Of a stretch of DNA of 64,000 nucleotides, positions 19,708 through 32,269 are shown piece after piece; the first letter of the stretch is position 1; each line of letters starts with the position of its first letter. Made by a program: the position numbers and the translations under genes. Location of the stretch: NCBI RefSeq assembly GCF_002295115.1, contig NZ_NSFV01000001.1:248001-312000 (forward strand). The letters run 5' to 3'. This DNA comes from Mesorhizobium sp. WSM4311 (GTDB lineage Bacteria > Pseudomonadota > Alphaproteobacteria > Rhizobiales > Rhizobiaceae). The notes beneath the pieces are model-generated. The model worked only from the letters and a program-made list of their open reading frames with translations, was not told the DNA's origin and ran no database searches.

Positions 19708-20636
19708 AATGGGGGCAAGGCAAGGGGAAGGGCGCGGCCGGGCCGTCGCTGTTCGGCTTGTCGTTGTCATCAGGCCATTTCGTGCTGCCGCGCGTGCTTC
19801 GCCGCCCGGTGCGCATCCTGGCGCGCCTGGGCGATGGTGAATTCGAGGCGCCGCGCTTCTCCGCCGCGATGATGTCGGCGGTGCTGCTCGCTTCGAGCGG
19901 CGCCTATGGCGCCTATCTCGGTGGCCATGCCGACGGCATCATCCAGAGCATCACCGCCCGTACCGGCTTTGCCGTCGATCAGGTCAAGGTGGTCGGCAAT
20001 CGCCAGACCTCGGAGATCGACATTCTCGACAGGCTGGAGCTCGACGGCTGGACCTCGCTGATCGGCTTCGACGCCGAGGCTGCACGCGAGCGCATCTCCG
20101 GCCTGCCGTGGATCGAAATGGCGGCGGTGCGCAAGGTCTATCCGCACACGCTGGAAGTGCGCGTCGAGGAGCGCGAAGCCTTCGCGCTCTGGCAGCAGGG
20201 CAATAATCTCTCGGTCATCGAGAAGGATGGCGCGGTCATCGCTCCGTTCTCCGGCGGCAAGCAGGTGCTGCTGCCGCTGCTGATCGGCGAGGGCGCGCCG
20301 GCCAAGGCGCCTGACTTCCTGGCCAAGGTCGAAAAATATCCGGACCTCGCGAGCCGGGTCAAAGGCTATGTCCGCGTTGGCGATCGCCGCTGGGACCTGA
20401 AGCTCGACAACGGCATCACCGTCAAGCTGCCCGAGGACGAGGAAGGCCAGGCGCTCGCCGAGCTGGTCAAGATGGACAAGGACAAGGGGCTTTTGTCGCG
20501 CGACATCGCTGCCGTCGACATGCGCCTGACAGACCGGCTGGTCGTGGAGCTGACGCCCGAAGCGGCGACGCAGCGCGAGGCCGCGCTCAACGAGAAGCCG
20601 AAGACCCTCAAGCGCAAGTCGGAGACGAAGATATGA
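19695..20636 (+). CDS. ftsQ: cell division protein FtsQ
   Basis: Bitopic division protein of 313 residues that links early and late divisome proteins. The GTG start at 19695 lies inside the ddlB end. A long basic, Gly-rich cytoplasmic tail precedes one membrane helix about residues 55-75 ([19 protein letters not shown]). The POTRA domain follows ([20 protein letters not shown], then [21 protein letters not shown] split across two strands), and then the beta domain. The Lys-rich tail ends KRKSETKI. The stop overlaps the ftsA start (ATGA). Confidence 0.93.
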   Translation: MSALKWGQGKGKGAAGPSLFGLSLSSGHFVLPRVLRRPVRILARLGDGEFEAPRFSAAMMSAVLLASSGAYGAYLGGHADGIIQSITARTGFAVDQVKVVGNRQTSEIDILDRLELDGWTSLIGFDAEAARERISGLPWIEMAAVRKVYPHTLEVRVEEREAFALWQQGNNLSVIEKDGAVIAPFSGGKQVLLPLLIGEGAPAKAPDFLAKVEKYPDLASRVKGYVRVGDRRWDLKLDNGITVKLPEDEEGQALAELVKMDKDKGLLSRDIAAVDMRLTDRLVVELTPEAATQREAALNEKPKTLKRKSETKI

Positions 20637-21940
20637 GCTGGCTTGGCGGTTCAGGCGATGCCGCGTCGCGCCGGTCCGGCACTCTGACGGTGCTGGATGT
20701 CGGCTCGAACAAGGTCTGCTGCATGGTGGCCAAGCTCAAGCCGAACGATGACGGCAAGCTCTTGCGCGGCCGCTCGCACCGGATCCAGGTGATCGGCATC
20801 GGTCATCAGAAGTCGCAAGGCGTGAAGTCGGGCGTGGTCGTCGATCTCGACCGCGCCGAGCATGCCATCCGCCTGTCCGTCGACGCCGCCGAGCGCATGG
20901 CGGGGCTGACGGTCGATTCGCTCATCGTCAACATGACCGCCGGCCGGCTGAAGAGCGAAAGCTTCTCGGCGACCATCAATCTTGGCGGCCACGAGGCCGA
21001 CGAAGCCGACATCAAGCGCGTGCTCGGCGCCGGCGCCAAGCAGGCGCTCAAGGCCGAGCGTGAGGTGATCCATTCGCTGCCCGTCGGCTTCTCGCTCGAT
21101 GCCGAGCGCGGCGTGCGCGATCCGCGCGGCATGGTCGGCGACGCGCTTGGCGTCGACATGCATGTGCTGACGGGTGATGCGGCACCGATGCGCAATCTGG
21201 AGCTTTCCATCAACCGCTCGCACCTGTCGGTCGAGCGCATGGTGGCGACGCCCTATGCCAGCGGGCTCGCCGCGCTTGTCGATGACGAGCTGGAGCTGGG
21301 TGCCGCCTGCATCGACATGGGCGGCGGCACGACGACCATATCGGTGTTTTCGGAAGGCAAGTTCGTCCATGGCGACGCGATCGCCATTGGCGGCAACCAC
21401 GTCACGCTCGACATGGCCAAGGGGCTTTCGACCTCGCTCGATGCCGCCGAACGGCTGAAGGTCATGCATGGTTCGGCGCTGCCGGGCAGTGCCGACGACC
21501 GCGACCTGGTGTCGATCCAGCCGATCGGCGACGACGGCGACGTGCCGCTGCAGATCCCGCGTTCGGTGATGACGCGCATCGTGCGCGCCCGCATCGACGA
21601 GACGCTCGAATTGCTGCGCGACCGGCTGAACAAGTCCGGCTACGGCAATGCGGTCGGCAAGCGCGTCGTTCTGACCGGCGGCGCCAGCCAGCTGGCCGGC
21701 CTGCCGGAAGCGGCGCGCCGCATCCTGGGGCGCAATGTGCGCATCGGTCGCCCGCTCGGCGTGGCGGGCCTGCCCGAAGCGGCGAAGGGGCCGGCTTTCT
21801 CGGCCGCCGTCGGGCTTCTGATCTATCCGCAGATGGCGAATTTCGAGAGCCATCCTGCAAAAGGCATTTCCGGTCTCAGGATGACCGGAACGGGTGGAAA
21901 ACTGCATCGCATGAGTCAGTGGTTGAGAGACAGTTTCTAA
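20633..21940 (+). CDS. ftsA: cell division protein FtsA
   Basis: Actin-like ATPase of 435 residues that tethers FtsZ to the membrane and recruits later division proteins. It has the phosphate-1 motif LDVGSNKVCCMVAKL near the start, the SHS2 (1C) domain about residues 100-180, phosphate-2 CIDMGGGTTTISVF and the adenosine motif VVLTGGASQLAGL. The last residues, SQWLRDSF, form the amphipathic membrane-targeting helix. The protein is coupled to ftsQ. A 66-base gap separates it from ftsZ, which could allow an extra ribosome loading site or promoter. Confidence 0.96.
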   Translation: MSWLGGSGDAASRRSGTLTVLDVGSNKVCCMVAKLKPNDDGKLLRGRSHRIQVIGIGHQKSQGVKSGVVVDLDRAEHAIRLSVDAAERMAGLTVDSLIVNMTAGRLKSESFSATINLGGHEADEADIKRVLGAGAKQALKAEREVIHSLPVGFSLDAERGVRDPRGMVGDALGVDMHVLTGDAAPMRNLELSINRSHLSVERMVATPYASGLAALVDDELELGAACIDMGGGTTTISVFSEGKFVHGDAIAIGGNHVTLDMAKGLSTSLDAAERLKVMHGSALPGSADDRDLVSIQPIGDDGDVPLQIPRSVMTRIVRARIDETLELLRDRLNKSGYGNAVGKRVVLTGGASQLAGLPEAARRILGRNVRIGRPLGVAGLPEAAKGPAFSAAVGLLIYPQMANFESHPAKGISGLRMTGTGGKLHRMSQWLRDSF

Positions 21941-22006
21941 TTGACGGGGACAGCCCCATAGGCGGCCGCGGCGGCGAAGCGGCGTGAAAGGCAAAGGACG
22001 GAGACA

Positions 22007-23686
22007 ATGACCATCAATCTGCAGAAGCCGGACATCACCGAGCTTAAGCCGCGCATCACCGTATTCGGTGTCGGCGGCGGCGGCGGCAATGCCGTGAACA
22101 ACATGATCACCGCGGGCTTGCGCGGTGTCGAGTTCGTCGTGGCCAACACCGACGCGCAGGCGCTGACAATGTCGAAGGCCGACCGGCTGATCCAGCTCGG
22201 CGCGCATGTCACCGAAGGCCTCGGCGCCGGCTCGCAGCCGGAAGTCGGCCGCGCGGCTGCTGAGGAGTGCATCGACGAGATCATCGATCACCTGTCCAAC
22301 ACCCATATGTGCTTCGTCACCGCCGGCATGGGCGGCGGCACCGGCACCGGTGCTGCTCCGGTCGTTGCCCGCGCCGCGCGCGAGAAGGGCATCCTCACCG
22401 TCGGCGTCGTCACCAAGCCGTTCCACTTCGAAGGCCAGCGCCGCATGAAGACGGCCGATTTGGGCATCGAGGAACTGCAGAAATGCGTCGACACCCTCAT
22501 CGTCATCCCCAACCAGAACCTGTTCCGGCTGGCCAATGACAAGACCACCTTCGCCGACGCCTTTGCCATGGCCGACCAGGTGCTCTATTCCGGTGTCGCC
22601 TGCATCACCGACCTGATGGTCAAGGAAGGCCTGATCAACCTCGACTTCGCCGACGTGCGTTCGGTGATGCGCGAGATGGGCAAGGCGATGATGGGCACTG
22701 GCGAAGCTTCGGGCGAGGGCCGCGCGATGGCCGCCGCCGAGGCCGCGATCGCCAATCCGCTGCTCGACGAGACCTCGATGAAGGGCGCCAAGGGCCTGCT
22801 GATCTCGATCACCGGCGGCCGCGACCTGACCCTGTTCGAGGTTGACGAAGCAGCGACCCGTATCCGCGAGGAGGTCGACCAGGATGCCAACATCATCCTC
22901 GGCGCCACCTTCGACGAGGAACTCGAAGGCGTCATCCGTGTCTCGGTGGTCGCCACCGGCATCGACAAGTCGGCGGCTGAAATCGCCGCGGCGCCGATCT
23001 CGATCCGTACGGCACCGCCGAAGCCGGCCGCCCGTCCGGCCGTGGCCGCCGTGGAGAGCCGCCCGGCACCGGTCCAGCAGCCTGTCTATGAACCGCGCGC
23101 CGCGGACCCGGTCGCCGAGGCCATCCAGCTCGCCGAGTCGAACGCCGCCGCCATGGCGCAGGCCCGCCCGGCTCCTGTCGCCCATGCGGACGATTTCCGC
23201 CCGCAGAGCAAGATCTTCCAGGCGCCGCCGCAGCAGCCAATGCCGCAGCCGGTCGTCCAGCAGATGCAGCCGGCCCCGCAGCCGCGCGAAATGCTGCGTG
23301 AGGTCCAGCAGCCGGTGGCGATGGCACCGCAGCGCATGCCGCGCGTCGAGGACTTTCCGCCGGTGGTGAAGGCCGAGGTCGACGCAAAGAGCCGTCCGGT
23401 GGACCACGAGAACAACAGCGGACCGATGGGCCTGTTGAAGCGCCTGACCAACGGCTTGACCCGCCGCGAGGAGGAACCTGCAAGGCTGCAGCCGGCGCAA
23501 CCGCGCGAGCCGAAGCTGCGCCAGGCCGCCCCCGAAGTGCGCCGTCTCGCCAGCCAGGACGCCCAGCTCTATGCGCCGCGCCGTGGCCAGCTGGACGACC
23601 AGGGCCGCCTGACGCCGCAGACCAGGGCGACTCAGGACGACGATCAGCTGGAGATTCCGGCGTTCCTCCGCCGCCAGGCCAACTGA
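22007..23686 (+). CDS. ftsZ: cell division protein FtsZ
   Basis: Tubulin-like GTPase of 559 residues that forms the division ring. The GTP signature GGGTGTGA spans 109-116, and the T7 catalytic loop is [11 protein letters not shown]. The globular core ends near residue 320. A very long linker of about 220 residues, rich in Pro, Ala, Gln and Arg, leads to the C-terminal conserved peptide [13 protein letters not shown], which binds FtsA and other partners. The long linker is typical of Rhizobiales FtsZ (E. coli FtsZ has about 383 residues in all). A strong terminator lies just downstream. Confidence 0.97.
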   Translation: MTINLQKPDITELKPRITVFGVGGGGGNAVNNMITAGLRGVEFVVANTDAQALTMSKADRLIQLGAHVTEGLGAGSQPEVGRAAAEECIDEIIDHLSNTHMCFVTAGMGGGTGTGAAPVVARAAREKGILTVGVVTKPFHFEGQRRMKTADLGIEELQKCVDTLIVIPNQNLFRLANDKTTFADAFAMADQVLYSGVACITDLMVKEGLINLDFADVRSVMREMGKAMMGTGEASGEGRAMAAAEAAIANPLLDETSMKGAKGLLISITGGRDLTLFEVDEAATRIREEVDQDANIILGATFDEELEGVIRVSVVATGIDKSAAEIAAAPISIRTAPPKPAARPAVAAVESRPAPVQQPVYEPRAADPVAEAIQLAESNAAAMAQARPAPVAHADDFRPQSKIFQAPPQQPMPQPVVQQMQPAPQPREMLREVQQPVAMAPQRMPRVEDFPPVVKAEVDAKSRPVDHENNSGPMGLLKRLTNGLTRREEEPARLQPAQPREPKLRQAAPEVRRLASQDAQLYAPRRGQLDDQGRLTPQTRATQDDDQLEIPAFLRRQAN

Positions 23687-23709
23687 GCGGTTAACGGACC
23701 GTAACAATT

Positions 23710-23750
23710 GTTAACAGGCGAGCAAGGGATTGCTCGCCTGTTAACATTTT
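23710..23750 (+). terminator. strong terminator after ftsZ
   Basis: A perfect 16-base-pair stem (GTTAACAGGCGAGCAA at 23710-23725 and its complement at 23730-23745) has a GGGA loop and ends in ATTTT. It begins 24 bases after the ftsZ stop and should end the ftsZ transcript before lpxC. The 279-base gap to lpxC has no other gene. Confidence 0.85.
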
Positions 23751-23965
23751 AAGTGCTGTAGAATCAAACAGTTACGATATGGGGCTTGCTCCGGCTCGCG
23801 GTTACAGAGGGTAAGAAACCGTGATTTGGAGTCTCCCTGGCGGGACATTATCTTCGCTGCCTACCATAGTCGGTCTGCCGGGATTTCGGGGAAGTGACCC
23901 TGCCTGCCGATTTAACAAGAGCCGCGCCCTTGGGTTGGAGAAGCGGACTTAGGCATATCGGGCTT

Positions 23966-24916
23966 ATGGGGATTGTCTTGCACGACTACCAGACGACAGT
24001 GAAGACGCGCGCGTCGCTTACGGGCACCGGCGTCCACAGCGGCAAAGAAGTTTCCATCAGTTTCCTGCCGGCGGATGCCGACACCGGCATCGTGTTCCAG
24101 CTCATCAATGGCGAAGGGCAGGGCCGCGAGTTCCGTGCCCTGTTTTCCGAGATCGGCGCCACCGATCTGTGCACCATGCTTGGCGATCCCTCGGGCGAGC
24201 ATATCGCCACCGTCGAGCACATCATGGCCGCGCTGTTCGGGCTCGGCATCGACAATGTTCTCATCGAGATCGACGGCCACGAGGTTCCCATCCTCGACGG
24301 CAGCGCCATGGCCTTCGTGGAAGCCATCGACCAGGCGGGCATCGAGACGCTGCCGGTCAAGCGGCGTTATATCAGGGTCGTCAAGCCGGTTCGCATCGAG
24401 AACGGTGCTTCCTGGGCGGAGTTCAGGCCCTATGACGGCACCCGCTTCGAGGTCGAGATCGATTTCGAAAGCCCGGCCATCGGCCGTCAGCTCTTTGCGT
24501 CGGACATCAATGCCGACATTTTTCGCCGCGATATTGCGCGCGCCCGCACCTTCGGTTTCATGAAGGATGTCGAGCGGCTGTGGGCGGCCGGCTACGCGCT
24601 TGGCTCCTCGCTCGAGAACTCGCTGGTGATCGGTGACGACAACCGCGTCATCAACATGGGCGGCCTGCGCTATCCCAACGAATTCGTGCGCCACAAGACG
24701 CTCGACGCCATGGGCGACCTGGCTCTGGCCGGAGCCCGCTTCATCGGCTGTTTCCGCTCCTATCGCGGCGGCCACAGGCTGAACGCCGCGGCGCTGCGGC
24801 GCCTGCTGTCGGACCGCACGGCCTTCGAGATCGTCGAGACGACACGCCGCGAGCGTGGCCGCGCGGCAGAGATGAGCGCCGTCAATGCGCCGCTCTACGC
24901 GCCTTGGATGATCTAG
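23966..24916 (+). CDS. lpxC: UDP-3-O-acyl-N-acetylglucosamine deacetylase LpxC
   Basis: Zinc deacetylase of 316 residues and the committed step of lipid A synthesis. The start at 23966 gives the family N-terminus (YQTTVKTRASLTGTGVHSGK). Zinc and active-site motifs are VEHIMAALFGLGIDN, EIDGHEVPILDGS, and HKTLDAMGDLALAG carrying the second His and the Asp. An upstream GTG at 23894 keeps the same frame but adds 24 unconserved residues, so I reject it. It follows ftsZ as in many Proteobacteria, but the terminator suggests its own promoter. Confidence 0.95.
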   Translation: MGIVLHDYQTTVKTRASLTGTGVHSGKEVSISFLPADADTGIVFQLINGEGQGREFRALFSEIGATDLCTMLGDPSGEHIATVEHIMAALFGLGIDNVLIEIDGHEVPILDGSAMAFVEAIDQAGIETLPVKRRYIRVVKPVRIENGASWAEFRPYDGTRFEVEIDFESPAIGRQLFASDINADIFRRDIARARTFGFMKDVERLWAAGYALGSSLENSLVIGDDNRVINMGGLRYPNEFVRHKTLDAMGDLALAGARFIGCFRSYRGGHRLNAAALRRLLSDRTAFEIVETTRRERGRAAEMSAVNAPLYAPWMI

Positions 24917-25095
24917 GTTTCGCACCGTTTTCACGCTTTGTGGCGGGATGCCGGGTGTTGCAGGAATGCATCATCGACCGGCGAAATCATAGGGATGCCC
25001 TAGCGCCGCCTTGCCGCCACAAAAATGCGCCATTGCCCGGAGATAGCGTTGCCGGGCAAGGCGGTTATGGTTTATGGCTGCTGCCGTCGATTAGT

Positions 25096-25140
25096 GCATG
25101 TCGCTCAAAAGTGGGGACCAGTTTTGGGACAACAGCATGC
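25096..25140. repeat. Rhizobiales palindromic repeat upstream of bamD
   Basis: Imperfect palindrome bounded by GCATG and GCATGC, with a CAAAA/TTTTG inner stem and the core AAAAGTGGGGACCAGTTTT. The same core type (AAAAGTGGGAACCGGTTTT on one strand) recurs at 28013-28060. It lies 40 bases upstream of bamD. Confidence 0.6.
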
Positions 25141-25180
25141 AAGAGGCATTAAAATAACGCCGAAAGGGCGCAATCCAATC

Positions 25181-26050
25181 ATGTTCTTCAAGCGAGTCGG
25201 TCAATCGAAAGCGCCAAAGCGGTCTGTTCTCCTGGCGCTTTCGCTGGTTGTTCCATCGCTCTTTCTGTCGGCCTGCATGTCGTCGGAGAAAGACATCGAT
25301 CTGTCGAAATACGTCGACCAGACCGAGCCGGCCGACGTTCTCTACAACCAGGGCCTCGCCAATTTGAATGCCGGCCGCCTCGACGAGGCGAGCAAGAAGT
25401 TCGACGCCGTCGACCGCCAGCACCCCTATTCGGAATGGGCTCGCAAGTCGATGGTGATGGGCGCTTTCGCCGACTACCGAAAGGGCAGCTACGACGAGGC
25501 GATCTCGTCGGCCAAGCGCTATCTGGCGCTTTATCCGTCCACCGATGACGCGCCCTATGCACAGTACATCATCGGCCTGAGCTACTATCGCCAGATCAAG
25601 GACGTGACGCAGGATCAGAAGGAAGCGCGCCAGACGCTGCAGACGATGCAGGATCTGGTCACGCGCTGGCCGACGTCGGAGTATGTCGACGACGCCAAGG
25701 AGAAGATCCGCTTCGCCAACGACCAGCTCGCCGGCAAGGAAATGCAGATCGGCCGCTATTATCTGGAGCGCCGCGAGTACATCGCCGCCGTCAAGCGCTT
25801 CCGCACCGTGGTGGAAAACTATTCCAACACGCGTCATGTCGAGGAAGCGTTGGCCCGCCTTACCGAAAGCTATTACGCGATGGGGCTCACCTCGGAGGCC
25901 CAGACGGCCGCCGCGGTGCTCGGCACCAACTATCCCGACAGCCCGTGGTACAAGGATTCCTACAAGCTCCTGCAGAGCAACGGGCTTTCGCCGCGCGAGA
26001 ATGCCGGATCGTGGATTTCCAAGGCCGGGAAGCTGATCACCGGCGCCTGA
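25181..26050 (+). CDS. bamD: outer membrane protein assembly factor BamD
   Basis: Outer-membrane lipoprotein of 289 residues, part of the BAM complex that folds beta-barrel proteins. The signal peptide starts at the ATG at 25181 (basic [14 protein letters not shown] then a hydrophobic run) and ends in the lipobox LSAC, with the lipidated Cys at about residue 30. The rest is helical TPR-like repeats ([52 protein letters not shown]). The frame is open to 25025, but the upstream part contains a palindromic repeat and is not coding. Length and order are normal. Confidence 0.92.
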   Translation: MFFKRVGQSKAPKRSVLLALSLVVPSLFLSACMSSEKDIDLSKYVDQTEPADVLYNQGLANLNAGRLDEASKKFDAVDRQHPYSEWARKSMVMGAFADYRKGSYDEAISSAKRYLALYPSTDDAPYAQYIIGLSYYRQIKDVTQDQKEARQTLQTMQDLVTRWPTSEYVDDAKEKIRFANDQLAGKEMQIGRYYLERREYIAAVKRFRTVVENYSNTRHVEEALARLTESYYAMGLTSEAQTAAAVLGTNYPDSPWYKDSYKLLQSNGLSPRENAGSWISKAGKLITGA

Positions 26051-26058
26051 TCTGTCAG

Positions 26059-26083
26059 GCGCAAGCGTGCGTTGCGCGCTTTT
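26059..26083 (+). terminator. possible terminator after bamD
   Basis: Stem GCGCAA/TTGCGC with a seven-base loop, followed by GCTTTT, 9 bases after the bamD stop. The stem is short. Confidence 0.4.
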
Positions 26084-26194
26084 CGGATTGATCCGATGCT
26101 GAAACAAAAAGATAGTGCGGCGCTGCGACTCCAATCGGTCGCGCACCGCTCCACGGCGGTTCAGTGGTTTGATTGAAGCGCTGAGCCGTCCCAA

Positions 26195-26256
26195 CTTTTT
26201 GTCCTACGCAATTCCGATGGGAAAAACGCTACGCACCTTTCCTGGAATTGCCTGAG
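26195..26256. repeat. dispersed repeat in front of recN
   Basis: The segment reads TTTTTGTCC, ACGCAATTCC, CGCTACGC, then TTTCCTGGAAT. These blocks appear in the same order in the repeat at 60355-60480. It ends within about 15 bases of the recN start and supplies the GAGG that may act as its ribosome binding site. Confidence 0.6.
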
Positions 26257-26268
26257 GTTCGGGTTCTG

Positions 26269-27942
26269 ATGCTTTCCAGACTGTCGATCCGCGATATCGT
26301 CCTGATCGAGAAGCTGGATATCGACTTCCAGCCGGGCCTTTCCGTGCTGACGGGTGAAACCGGCGCCGGCAAATCCATCCTGCTCGATGCCCTGTCACTG
26401 GCGCTCGGCGCGCGCGGCGACGCCTCCCTGGTGCGCCATGGGGCACCACAGGGCCAGGTCATTGCCGTGTTCGATGTGGCGCGCAACCATCCGGTACGCG
26501 CGCTGCTCGTCGAGAATGCCATCGAGGATGATGGCGACATCATCCTGCGCCGCGTGCAGACGGCGGACGGCCGCACCCGCGTCTTCGTCAACGACCAGCC
26601 GTCCAGCGTGACGCTGATGCGCGATGTCGGGCGCGCTTTGGTCGAGATCCACGGCCAGCACGACGAACGCGCCTTGGTCGATCCGGGCGCCCATCGCGAC
26701 GTGCTCGACGCTTTCGGCGGCCATCTCGGCGCTGTCCGATCGACCGGCGAGGCCTGGCGCCACTGGCGCGCCTGCGAGCAGGAGCTCACGCGCCACCGCG
26801 CCAAGGTGGCGGCAGCGGCGCGCGAGGCCGATTACCTGCGTGCGGCGGTGGCGGAGCTGACCAAGCTCGATCCGCAGCCCGGCGAGGAAACGGAACTTGC
26901 CGAACTGCGCGCCCACATGATGCGCGCCGAAAAGATCGCTTCCGAAATCCATGACGCCCAGGATGTACTGTCCGGCCCGTCTTCGCCCTTGCCGCAACTC
27001 GCCAGTCTGCTGAGACGGCTGCAGCGCAAGGCGACGGAGGCGCCCGGCCTGCTCGAGGACGTGGTCAAGTCGCTGGACGAAGCCATGCTGTCGCTCGACG
27101 CCGCGCAATCCGGCGTCGAGGCGGCACTTCGCGCCACCGAGTATGACCCGCAGCGGCTGGAGAAGGCGGAAGAACGGCTGTTTTCGCTGCGCGCGGCCTC
27201 ACGCAAGCATAGTGTCGCCGTCGACGATCTGGCGCAACTGCGCGACACGATGGTTGCGGATCTGGCTGATCTCGATGCCGGCGAGGAACGCCTGCATGGG
27301 TTGGAAAAGCAGGCCGCGGCGGCACGCGAGGCCTATGACATCGCCGCGGCGCAGCTTTCCTCGCTTCGCCACGCGGCGGCCGTCGGCCTGACCAAGGCGG
27401 TGATGGCCGAATTGCCGGCGCTGAAGCTCGAACGCGCCGCCTTCATCGTGGAGATGAAGAGCGAGGCCGAGACCCGCATGGAAGAGGGCATCGACCAGAT
27501 CGAGTTCTGGGTGCGCACCAATCCCGGCACGCGGCCCGGGCCGATGATGAAGGTGGCGTCCGGCGGCGAGTTGTCGCGCTTCCTTTTGGCGCTGAAAGTG
27601 GCGCTGGCCGACCGTGGCTCGGCGCCGACGCTGGTTTTCGACGAAATCGACACCGGCGTCGGTGGCGCCGTGGCGGATGCCATCGGCCAAAGGCTGGCGC
27701 GGCTGTCGAAGCGCGTGCAGGTGCTGTCGGTCACGCATGCGCCGCAAGTGGCGGCGCGCGCGGCGACGCATTTCCTGATCTCAAAATCGGGCAGCACGGA
27801 CCGTGTGGCGACCGGCATTGCCGAGATGGACAGGCCGGCGCGGCAGGAAGAGATCGCCCGCATGCTGGCCGGCGCCACGATCACCGACGAGGCACGCGCC
27901 GCCGCCGAAAGGCTGCTGCGCGAGAACACAAACGCGGCGTAA
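26269..27942 (+). CDS. recN: DNA repair protein RecN
   Basis: SMC-like ATPase of 557 residues that acts in recombinational repair of double-strand breaks. The N-terminal Walker A is GETGAGKS at about residues 31-38. A central coiled-coil rich in Ala/Glu/Arg spans about 150-380. The C-terminal ABC signature is ASGGELSRF and Walker B is LVFDEIDTGVGG. I choose the ATG at 26269 because the family starts with a LSIRDIVLIEKL-type strand. A TTG at 26248 is possible but lies in a dispersed repeat. It is not tightly coupled to its neighbours. Confidence 0.95.
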   Translation: MLSRLSIRDIVLIEKLDIDFQPGLSVLTGETGAGKSILLDALSLALGARGDASLVRHGAPQGQVIAVFDVARNHPVRALLVENAIEDDGDIILRRVQTADGRTRVFVNDQPSSVTLMRDVGRALVEIHGQHDERALVDPGAHRDVLDAFGGHLGAVRSTGEAWRHWRACEQELTRHRAKVAAAAREADYLRAAVAELTKLDPQPGEETELAELRAHMMRAEKIASEIHDAQDVLSGPSSPLPQLASLLRRLQRKATEAPGLLEDVVKSLDEAMLSLDAAQSGVEAALRATEYDPQRLEKAEERLFSLRAASRKHSVAVDDLAQLRDTMVADLADLDAGEERLHGLEKQAAAAREAYDIAAAQLSSLRHAAAVGLTKAVMAELPALKLERAAFIVEMKSEAETRMEEGIDQIEFWVRTNPGTRPGPMMKVASGGELSRFLLALKVALADRGSAPTLVFDEIDTGVGGAVADAIGQRLARLSKRVQVLSVTHAPQVAARAATHFLISKSGSTDRVATGIAEMDRPARQEEIARMLAGATITDEARAAAERLLRENTNAA

Positions 27943-28012
27943 GGCCATCCGGCGTCATTGACGGGGCAGGATATGGCAGCGAGTCAGGATATGGCTCCAT
28001 CCTGCTGTTCAG

Positions 28013-30297
<2,285 letters not shown>

Positions 30298-30298
<1 letters not shown>

Positions 30299-30984
30299 TG
30301 GCGTTCAAAGGCTTCGGCCCAAAGGCCATTCCATTCCTGAAGGCGCTGGATTTCCACCAGAGCCGAGAGTGGTTTTTGGAAAACCGCGACCTGTTCGAAC
30401 AGGAACTGCGCGATCCGCTTGGCGATCTCGTCGACACGCTGACCCAACGCTTTGCGGAAGCGCGGCTCGGCTTGCGCGGCGACCGCAAGAAGTCGCTGTT
30501 CCGCATCAATCGTGACGTGCGCTTTGCCAAGGACAAGCGGCCCTACAACCGGCATGTCTCGGCGATCCTGTCGCTCGATGGCAGCAAGGCCGTGCAGGGC
30601 GTGTTCTACATTCATATCGGGCTTGAGGGCTGCTTTGCCGGCGTCGCCTGGTGGCAGCCGGAGGCTGCGCTGCTGCTGGCGATGCGGCGCGCCATCGAGA
30701 CGTGGCCGGACAGGTTTCGCGCCATGGTTAAGGCGTTGAAGAAGAACGGCCTCGAGCTTAGCGCCGAAGACGCCATGAAACGCACGCCGCGGGGCTTCGA
30801 GCACGTTACGGACAAGGATCTCGTCGCTGCGATCCGCAACCGGCATTTTGCCGTCCGCCACGTCATCGATCCGGCGGGCATCCACGGGCCGGAACTGGTC
30901 GAGGAACTCGTCGATTTCACCATGCGCGCCAAGCCGCTGCTCGACTGGGGCAGGGCGATCGAGGGCAAAATCGCGAAGGACTAA
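30298..30984 (+). CDS. DUF2461 family protein
   Basis: Protein of 228 residues of the DUF2461 (TIGR02453) family, whose function is not known. Recognisable blocks are FLKALDFHQSREWFLENR at the start, FRINRDVRFAKDKRPYNRH in the middle, and GFYIHI-type strands (YIHIGLEGCFAGVAWW). The conserved Arg/Lys/Asp pattern around residues 65-85 looks like a binding site but no catalytic role is established. It is coupled to ligA by a one-base overlap, so it is expressed from the same transcript; that does not by itself suggest a DNA-repair role. Confidence 0.85.
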
Positions 30985-31098
30985 GTTCCATCTCGAGCCC
31001 GGCGATGATCATTTCCGCTGATCGTTTGGCTCAAGCGAATTCGTGTGACAAGGCGGGCTGCACTACCTACATCGACGGTTTCGACCCTGGAGCGATCG

Positions 31099-31827
31099 AT
31101 GGCGACGGACGTGATTTCCGAGAGCGGCGGCAGAAGCGACTTCTGGCAAGGCGTGCGGCTCTCCATGCCTGTCGTCGTGGCGTCGGCGCCGTTCGCGGTG
31201 CTGTTCGGGGCGCTTGCCGTCGACAATGGTTTCTCGGTCCTCGAAGCCTTTATGATGAGCGCGCTGGTCTATGGCGGTGCCAGCCAGATGGTCGGCATCC
31301 AGCTGTTCGGCCAGCATGTCGCGCCGTGGCTGATCGTGCTGTCGATCTTCGCCGTCAACTTCCGCCATGTGCTCTACTCCGCCGGCATTGGCCGGCGCAT
31401 CGCGCATTGGCCTGTCATCCAGCAGGCGCTCGGCTATTTCATCCTCACCGATCCGCAGTTCGCGGTGGCCGAGGCGAGGGCGGCGTCGGGCCAGACGGTC
31501 GGCTTCGCCTGGTATCTGGGGCTTGGCCTGCCGGTCTATGTGTTCTGGGTAACCGAAAGCGCGCTGGGTGCTGTGTTCGGCAAGCTCATCCCCGACACGC
31601 ATGCGCTGGGCATCGATTTCCTGTTGCCGATCTATTTCCTCGGCCTGGTGATGGGCTTCCGCAAGCGACCGCTGTGGCTGCCGGTGGTGGTCGCCAGTGC
31701 CTGCGCCTCAATCGTCGCCTACAAGACGGTCGGCTCGCCCTGGCACGTCTCGATCGGCGCCATTGCCGGCGTGCTGCTCGCCGTCATCCTGCCGCCGCAC
31801 CATAGCGGCGTGGAGACAAGGCCATGA
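31099..31827 (+). CDS. azlC: AzlC-family branched-chain amino acid exporter, large subunit
   Basis: Membrane protein of 242 residues with about six helices, homologous to AzlC/YgaZ, the large subunit of a valine-type exporter. The conserved start FWQGVRLSMPVVVASAPFAVLFG is present, along with SALVYGGASQMVG and VNFRHVLYSAG. The ATG at 31099 follows GGAG. It overlaps azlD (ATGA), the usual two-gene layout. Substrate is inferred from the family only. Confidence 0.88.
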   Translation: MATDVISESGGRSDFWQGVRLSMPVVVASAPFAVLFGALAVDNGFSVLEAFMMSALVYGGASQMVGIQLFGQHVAPWLIVLSIFAVNFRHVLYSAGIGRRIAHWPVIQQALGYFILTDPQFAVAEARAASGQTVGFAWYLGLGLPVYVFWVTESALGAVFGKLIPDTHALGIDFLLPIYFLGLVMGFRKRPLWLPVVVASACASIVAYKTVGSPWHVSIGAIAGVLLAVILPPHHSGVETRP

Positions 31828-32120
31828 GCACGACGTTCTGGATCATCATCGCCGGCGCGGTCGCCACCTATCTCACGCGCGTCGGCGGGCATCTGGTCAT
31901 CTCCCGCTTCGAGAACATCCATCCGCGCGTCAAGGCCGGCCTCAACGCCGTGCCGGCGGCGGTGCTGACGACGCTGGTGGCGCCGGAGCTGTTGAATGCC
32001 GGACCGGCGGAATGGGCGGCGCTGGTCGTCACCGCCGCGGTCTCGCTGCGCGGCGGGCTGATGTCGATGTTTTTGGCTGGCGCGGCAGTGCTCATCCTGG
32101 CGCGGCAGTTCGCAGCGTAG
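31824..32120 (+). CDS. azlD: AzlD-family exporter small subunit
   Basis: Small membrane protein of 98 residues with three or four helices, matching AzlD/YgaH. It begins TTFWIIIAGAVATYLTRVGG and has the usual KAGLNAVPAAVLTTLVAPEL segment. It partners AzlC in a heteromeric amino acid exporter and is translationally coupled to it. Convergent aminopeptidase and a hairpin lie downstream. Confidence 0.88.
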   Translation: MSTTFWIIIAGAVATYLTRVGGHLVISRFENIHPRVKAGLNAVPAAVLTTLVAPELLNAGPAEWAALVVTAAVSLRGGLMSMFLAGAAVLILARQFAA

Positions 32121-32184
32121 TTTGGCCCGCGATCTTTCCGAGCGTTGGCACCGCCCCTCATTGCCCTGCCGGGCGTTCGTCACT

Positions 32185-32224
32185 CGAAAAGCCAACCAAT
32201 TGGCTTTTCGTCCGCTTCGCGGAC
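32185..32224. terminator. hairpins between azlD and the convergent aminopeptidase gene
   Basis: A perfect 11-base-pair stem CGAAAAGCCAA/TTGGCTTTTCG (32185-32210) with CCAA loop is followed by GTCCGC/GCGGAC (32210-32224). T-rich and A-rich arms make it usable as a terminator in both directions between convergent genes. Confidence 0.6.
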
Positions 32225-32269
32225 CGCTTCTCAACTCCCCGTATAGTGACTTGGAGAAAGAGGCTCGCC

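Noticed and set aside
20651..23707. 1018-codon minus-strand open frame across ftsA and ftsZ
   Set aside because: It is the mirror of well-conserved ftsA/ftsZ; in GC-rich DNA the antisense frame stays open. The translation is His/Arg/Asp-rich with no domain.
23691..23716. CtrA binding site formed by the TTAAC pair after ftsZ
   Set aside because: The spacing does not match TTAA-N7-TTAA and the second copy is part of the terminator stem.
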